64,000 bases of DNA, taken from Paracyclopina nana (taxonomy: Eukaryota > Arthropoda > Copepoda > Cyclopoida > Cyclopettidae). How positions within the stretch are numbered: position 1 is the first letter of the stretch; the number at the start of each line of letters is the position of its first letter. Below the pieces are notes generated by a model that worked only from the letters and a program-made list of their open reading frames with translations, searched no databases and was not told where the DNA came from. Made by a program: the position numbers and the translations under genes. Shown piece after piece: positions 59,598 to 64,000 of the stretch. Location of the stretch: the NCBI GenBank assembly GCA_019096065.1, contig JAGUCH010000008.1, positions 5,771,001-5,835,000 on the forward strand. The letters run 5' to 3'.

Positions 59598-62500
59598 CTA
59601 TTTAAACTTCTTAAAAGCTAGCTTGTATAGGTCATCATAGGTGAGACGCAGCCGCTTCATTTCATTTATGTTGCTATCATCTTGGTGATCCATGCCAGTC
59701 GCTTTAAGAAACTGAATATAATCAGGGACTGCAGCCATGTTTTTATTCAGTTTCCAATTAGGAATTACCTCTTCTAGTAACTCTCTCTCTTTTTGGTCTG
59801 GCCTTTGGTTCGTATTTGTAAACCTAACACGGGCGAATTCCTTGTCCTCCCGATCTAAAGGAGCTATTCGTGGAATATTAGGGAAGTATTTTTGTTCTTT
59901 ACCAGCTTTACTTTTCTCTTTCCCATACTTTCTTATGCCCGCTAACCTTCTGTAATCTACAGTTTCTTTTCTCTCCCGCAGTTGTCGTCTGGGAAGGATC
60001 CGTATTGGAGTGGGCTCACTAATCTCAGGTTCAACTGTTGGTTGGACAGCGGCCGAGGATTCTGGTTCCTTTGGTTCGGCGAATGATGTGGCTGCCGAAC
60101 TACTCGGCTGGTCAGAAGACACCAAAAGGTTCGTGTCAAGGAGCTGTTGAACATTCTGTGAAGGACTTGTATCCTGTTCAGTTGTCAATGCTGCTTCGGA
60201 ACGAGTCAATGCTTCAGAGGGATCAGGCTGAGCAATCGCAGGAAGACCCGCAGGTACGTTCTTTTTATTATACTTTTGAAACCCTGCCAGGGAGCGATAA
60301 TTAACGTTTTTTCTTCTTCTTAGGTTATGAGGAAGAAAACTTAATGGAGACAACTTTTCTGGTTCATACGGAGCCCGTACAACAGCCTCAGGTGGCTTCT
60401 GAGTACCCGGTTGTGGAACTACTGGGCCAGTTTGCCTGACAGTGGGGTGTGCAACCCCAGGAGTAGCTTGATGAGCAATGTGCTCCTTTTCAGTCATAGC
60501 CAGGTCACCCAAAGGTGTAACCTTTGCCGAAAAGTGCTCAAGTACGTTTGTGCTTGGCACAGTTTGTGGTACTCCCGCATTTGGTAACTCACTATTTCTT
60601 GGTTGCAAATCAGGTTTTCTGACCGGACTTTTCATTATAGTATACCGAACTTGAGGCTCCCCTCCTTCAGCTCCATAAATCTCCGGTTTCGGGGCACTGG
60701 GCCCTTCCATAGGATTATCGATTGGTGGAGAGGGAGGCCGTTTACGTGGTGAGAGTTCTAACTGGCGTCGTACAATATCGATTGCTTTTTGAACATTCTG
60801 TTTAATGCTTTTTGTCAGCGGTGTACGCCGCAGATTTTTACGAGCAGTATAATAAATTGTAGTTGTGTCATCACTATCACTACTTTCATGTTCATCGTCG
60901 TGTGTATTTCCGCCGAATGGATCAGTAGGCAGTGCTAATTGCATACTTTCCAGGCCAGCAGATAAAGATTCTAGGTCAGTGTCAAATTTGGAAGGTGCGA
61001 TGAGAGATGCTGCTTTTTCAACAATCTCCTCTATATTATCATTGTCCTTATTAGGAGTTGCGGACATACTTTGGTCAGGAGTGTGATATTTCTCCAGACT
61101 TTCAGGTATATCTGGCACACGTTGATCACGGTATTGGCCACGAAAGGCCCACTTTACAGGGCTGACCCCTGCAAGTGTCCCTTCACTGACGTTCGAGCGA
61201 TCAGGAGTACTAATATGGTCAGGTTTGACACTTGGTAAATTCGGGTATAATCTTTCTTGTTGGGCCATTTCAGCAAAAGTAGGAGGGCCACGTTGGCTCA
61301 AGGCCAGCATGTCCTCATAAAATGCTTCATTGGGCCCTGTATTTGCACTTAGTGCAATTGCTTGTTCAATAAAATCATCAGTGCCAGTGTCAGACAAAGA
61401 ATCACTTGCTTCTTTGTGGAGAATATTATTACCAGCATTGTCAGCTAGGTATTTTTCTTCTAACTTCTTACGGTCATATTGTTCCCATTGCTTTTGCACG
61501 AGTTGTTTATTTTCCTCCTGTATTCGCAAAATATCTGAGGGCTTAAACAAGCTCGCTGCCTTTTGCATGAGAATAGAACCAGAGCGCTTATAGGTTTGGT
61601 GAATCGCACTTGGCTCTGTGTCCATTGATGTGGACTGTGAAATCAATGAACTTTGCGAGGCCACTATACTAGAGGCCTTTGTATGACCCCGCAAACTATA
61701 ATCATGACTTTCAGGGGCTGCCCCTTCAAGAAATTCGATAACCTCATTCCTTGCTTTTTTACGTAGAATTTCTTCCGGAGTGTAAGGTCGTTTCAAGAGG
61801 TTGGACAACTTTTCCGGAAGAAATCTATATAGTTCATGGAATCGATATAACTTGACATGATCTAAGCTTACTTCACGAGTAAGCCCATCATAAAGGTATG
61901 GCTTTACAGTCACAGTTGAATGCTGTCCAATGTCAATAACTTCAAACAAATCATCCATAAATTTATACCGTTGTTTATTTATGGGATGTTTTATAACTAA
62001 CACTAATGATCCAATCTCTGGTTTAAAGGAAGGTCTTTCAGTAGCCTTCATTTTTTCTAAGTGGAACTGTTCTTCTAGATCATATTCACGCATGCGTTGA
62101 CGCCATTCGGCTTTATGAATTTTGTCCTCGCTTTCACTAAGTATTTCAAATACATCCCGTCCTAAATGATAGAACGGCATTTTATCGAAAAATAACGAAA
62201 AAGGTGTGGGGGTGATCTTCACCCCTTTATCATCAGTATATGCCAAATAAGTAAGAGGGCGATTATTTATTGCGTAAATAGAAGTCTTAAACACATCGCA
62301 TAACCTCATATTGTATGAGTTAGAGTTTAGGACTAAAGCACTCCTTATTATTCGTATAGCATTTTCAGCGTAAGCGTTCGAATGCTTGTATGGCGATAAA
62401 GTTCGGTAATGACATAACTCCTTAATTTTATAACGATCAACAAGGCGTTGGAGGGCCTTATTAGTCGTTAGCTGGGCACCATTATCTGCAAGTAATGTTT

Positions 62501-64000
62501 TTGGCACCCCAAACAAAGAAATTACTTCTTCCATAGCATTCGCTACCTGCTTATATTTAGCATCCAATAGTGGTTTAGCAATTATCATCTTAGAATAAAC
62601 ATCGACAAATACTAACAGGTCTTTTGCGGAAGACCCTTTGACTAAAGTGTCATCGAACTTGGCCAAATCAATCATTACCAATTCCCATGGCTGAGTCGGG
62701 ATGCGGAAACGCCCCTTCCCAACAAACCTAGTATTAGCTTGGCGGTATAAAGCACAATGCATGCACGCACCAATAATAATACGACTGATTCTGGCTGAGT
62801 AAGTTGAATACATAGATTGAGTAAAAAGGGTATTGGTCTTTTTACTCCCCAAATGGTTATGTAACAGATGAATACATGCCATAAGGTACACACAGTTAGG
62901 CATGCTCATATACACTTTTGTATTAGTAGCAACACTGAAGGGTAACTTTACATTCTTGCGTATAACCAACAAGGCACCATCAAGAACTCGGTATTTTACC
63001 GCAACATCTAATGGTACTTTCTCAGGAGGCGAAAGCATAATTAAATTTATTATCTTTTGTGTTTCTTCACAGTTTTGTTGCAACTTAATGAGTAGGTTGC
63101 GTGTAATTCCTGGTAAATGTGGCGATATTCGCCGTTTAACAGTTACTGTATCTACTCTTAAGTTATTTTCTATATGATTTACTGGTGAGTCAAAATCAGC
63201 TTCCCCATGAAACGAATGAGATAGTTTTGAAAGTATCTCGTCCTCAAGATATTCATCATCATCATGTTTTGCTTGAAGTAAGGTTGACGTGTCGTCGTGC
63301 ACAAATGGCGGCTTCGTGCCGATCATGTCAACCCATTTGTCATTTAGGCAATGCAACCTTTTCTGGAGTAGAGTCTTACTCATAGTTCCAGAATTCACAA
63401 GTGTATCATACACGTGTGTAAGTAATTCCTGGGTTGTAAGCACCTTATCTTTGATCGCATCGGGTAGAGGGTATTTATTTGAATAAATATCCTTAGTAAT
63501 CTGTCCCGCAATAGAGTAAGGCGCATAAAATACAGTTTCACCTTCTGGTGTTTGATGGTATTTATTTAATAATACATCAACTACTTCTACCTCTGTGCGA
63601 GGTACAGCCCTCAATTTCCATGCTACAGGCAGGGAATAAATACGAGCTGCTAATCTATGAGTAAATGCATCTTTACCAGTAAACGAACTAGCAAGTACGC
63701 TAGCGATAGATAAGCAATCAGTAACTATTACCAACCGCTCATAAGCGAATAGTATGCTTTTAAAATGGTTTATCATTGTTAAAACTCCTAATGCTTCACG
63801 TTGAAATGAGTGGTATGAGAGGCAAACCGATAGAGGAAAGCGTGCGCTGTGTGCACCAACACACACAGCTTTCCCATCCTCATTCACCTCCATTAATAAG
63901 GCTGAAGTACTTATTACCCCAGAATCAACCACTAAATAACCTTCTTTAAAACGTGGTAGTGCCAACGACATACCCGTTTTAATCTCGTCTATTACTTTAT
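59598..64000 (-). CDS. Retroelement Pol: RNase H and integrase with long C-terminal extension (5' partial)
   Basis: The frame is open to the window edge, so reverse transcriptase should lie beyond it. Numbering from the Met at 63971: RNase H at ~1-135 with acidic residues in VVDSG (D16), QREAL (E59), VTDCL (D85) and VVDVL (D132). Integrase follows: zinc-binding HLLHNHLGSKKT (H368/H373) with CMHC (C403, C406); catalytic D435 (MIDLAK), D496 (LADNGA) and E536 (AENAIR), a D-x39-E spacing longer than the usual x35. An SH3-like C-terminal part lies at ~654-710. The RNase H-integrase order fits Ty3/BEL/retrovirus-type pol, not copia. Residues ~711-1457 are a hydrophilic, Ser/Pro-rich extension with two copies of a basic motif (VNYRSLAGFQKY, VDYRRLAGIRKY). 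No breaks are seen. Confidence 0.85.
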   Translation of the reverse strand, partial: KVIDEIKTGMSLALPRFKEGYLVVDSGVISTSALLMEVNEDGKAVCVGAHSARFPLSVCLSYHSFQREALGVLTMINHFKSILFAYERLVIVTDCLSIASVLASSFTGKDAFTHRLAARIYSLPVAWKLRAVPRTEVEVVDVLLNKYHQTPEGETVFYAPYSIAGQITKDIYSNKYPLPDAIKDKVLTTQELLTHVYDTLVNSGTMSKTLLQKRLHCLNDKWVDMIGTKPPFVHDDTSTLLQAKHDDDEYLEDEILSKLSHSFHGEADFDSPVNHIENNLRVDTVTVKRRISPHLPGITRNLLIKLQQNCEETQKIINLIMLSPPEKVPLDVAVKYRVLDGALLVIRKNVKLPFSVATNTKVYMSMPNCVYLMACIHLLHNHLGSKKTNTLFTQSMYSTYSARISRIIIGACMHCALYRQANTRFVGKGRFRIPTQPWELVMIDLAKFDDTLVKGSSAKDLLVFVDVYSKMIIAKPLLDAKYKQVANAMEEVISLFGVPKTLLADNGAQLTTNKALQRLVDRYKIKELCHYRTLSPYKHSNAYAENAIRIIRSALVLNSNSYNMRLCDVFKTSIYAINNRPLTYLAYTDDKGVKITPTPFSLFFDKMPFYHLGRDVFEILSESEDKIHKAEWRQRMREYDLEEQFHLEKMKATERPSFKPEIGSLVLVIKHPINKQRYKFMDDLFEVIDIGQHSTVTVKPYLYDGLTREVSLDHVKLYRFHELYRFLPEKLSNLLKRPYTPEEILRKKARNEVIEFLEGAAPESHDYSLRGHTKASSIVASQSSLISQSTSMDTEPSAIHQTYKRSGSILMQKAASLFKPSDILRIQEENKQLVQKQWEQYDRKKLEEKYLADNAGNNILHKEASDSLSDTGTDDFIEQAIALSANTGPNEAFYEDMLALSQRGPPTFAEMAQQERLYPNLPSVKPDHISTPDRSNVSEGTLAGVSPVKWAFRGQYRDQRVPDIPESLEKYHTPDQSMSATPNKDNDNIEEIVEKAASLIAPSKFDTDLESLSAGLESMQLALPTDPFGGNTHDDEHESSDSDDTTTIYYTARKNLRRTPLTKSIKQNVQKAIDIVRRQLELSPRKRPPSPPIDNPMEGPSAPKPEIYGAEGGEPQVRYTIMKSPVRKPDLQPRNSELPNAGVPQTVPSTNVLEHFSAKVTPLGDLAMTEKEHIAHQATPGVAHPTVRQTGPVVPQPGTQKPPEAVVRAPYEPEKLSPLSFLPHNLRRRKNVNYRSLAGFQKYNKKNVPAGLPAIAQPDPSEALTRSEAALTTEQDTSPSQNVQQLLDTNLLVSSDQPSSSAATSFAEPKEPESSAAVQPTVEPEISEPTPIRILPRRQLRERKETVDYRRLAGIRKYGKEKSKAGKEQKYFPNIPRIAPLDREDKEFARVRFTNTNQRPDQKERELLEEVIPNWKLNKNMAAVPDYIQFLKATGMDHQDDSNINEMKRLRLTYDDLYKLAFKKFK

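Larger units (their letters stand above)
50080..64000 (-). mobile_element. Virus-like retroelement with envelope-like gene and plus-strand accessory genes (partial)
   Basis: The block contains, on the minus strand and in 5' to 3' order, RNase H plus integrase (from 64000), a small spliced candidate gene, a 427-residue ORF and a 628-residue envelope-like glycoprotein. Two spliced genes for small membrane proteins run on the plus strand at 53.97-56.03 kb. The pol ORF is still open at the right edge, so reverse transcriptase, gag and the 5' end lie beyond it. Large intact ORFs indicate a young or still active insertion. That all these genes belong to one element is an inference from position, similar short introns (~60-75 nt) and a shared promoter-like motif. 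Confidence 0.65.

Overview
This window is genomic DNA from an animal, most likely an arthropod and possibly a crustacean. The reasons are spliced genes with GT-AG introns, a muscarinic-type acetylcholine receptor exon, two protostome-type chemosensory ionotropic receptor (IR) genes, and runs of the arthropod telomeric pentamer (TTAGG/CCTAA) inside a satellite. I cannot name the species.

Layout. 0-13 kb: first coding exon of a muscarinic receptor (minus strand, running off the left edge), a complete six-exon gamma-glutamyl hydrolase gene (plus), and an eight-exon IR gene (minus) whose 3.3 kb central intron is full of tandem repeats. 13-18.5 kb: a MITE-like palindrome, a tRNA-like sequence and a 3.3 kb higher-order satellite built from 23-bp units. 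19-25 kb: two lineage-specific genes for single-pass membrane proteins (minus) and a 5'-truncated copy of one of them (plus) that abuts a dispersed repeat. 24.7-30.8 kb: an eleven-exon gene joining zinc fingers, a DDE transposase-like core and a C-terminal ubiquitin-specific protease (USP) domain. 31-33.3 kb: a 174-bp satellite and another copy of the dispersed repeat. 34.4-38.5 kb: a second IR gene, paralogous to the first, with a 1.2 kb inverted-repeat element in its last intron. 41.3-43.7 kb: an ACSL3/4-type long-chain acyl-CoA synthetase (minus). 43.7-50 kb: gene-poor DNA with one Harbinger-like MITE.

50-64 kb holds the most unusual part: a virus-like retroelement cut off by the right edge. 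On the minus strand it carries RNase H plus integrase with an uncharacterised ~750-residue C-terminal extension, a small spliced candidate gene, an unrecognised 427-residue ORF and a 628-residue envelope-like glycoprotein. Between pol and the 427-residue ORF lie two spliced plus-strand genes for small membrane proteins. The 427-residue ORF and the glycoprotein gene each have the same TTCCTTATAA promoter-like motif upstream. This ambisense, multi-promoter layout is not that of an ordinary LTR retrotransposon.

The ordinary genes (receptor, hydrolase, IRs, ACSL) do not form an operon and have unrelated roles. The links between regions come from repeats: one dispersed repeat with a 23-bp satellite tail occurs at 14.5-18.2, 23.3-24.2 and 32.3-33.3 kb, and the satellite has captured part of an exon of the gene at 24.2 kb. 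Exon ends were read by eye from frame and splice-site consensus and may be off by a few bases.
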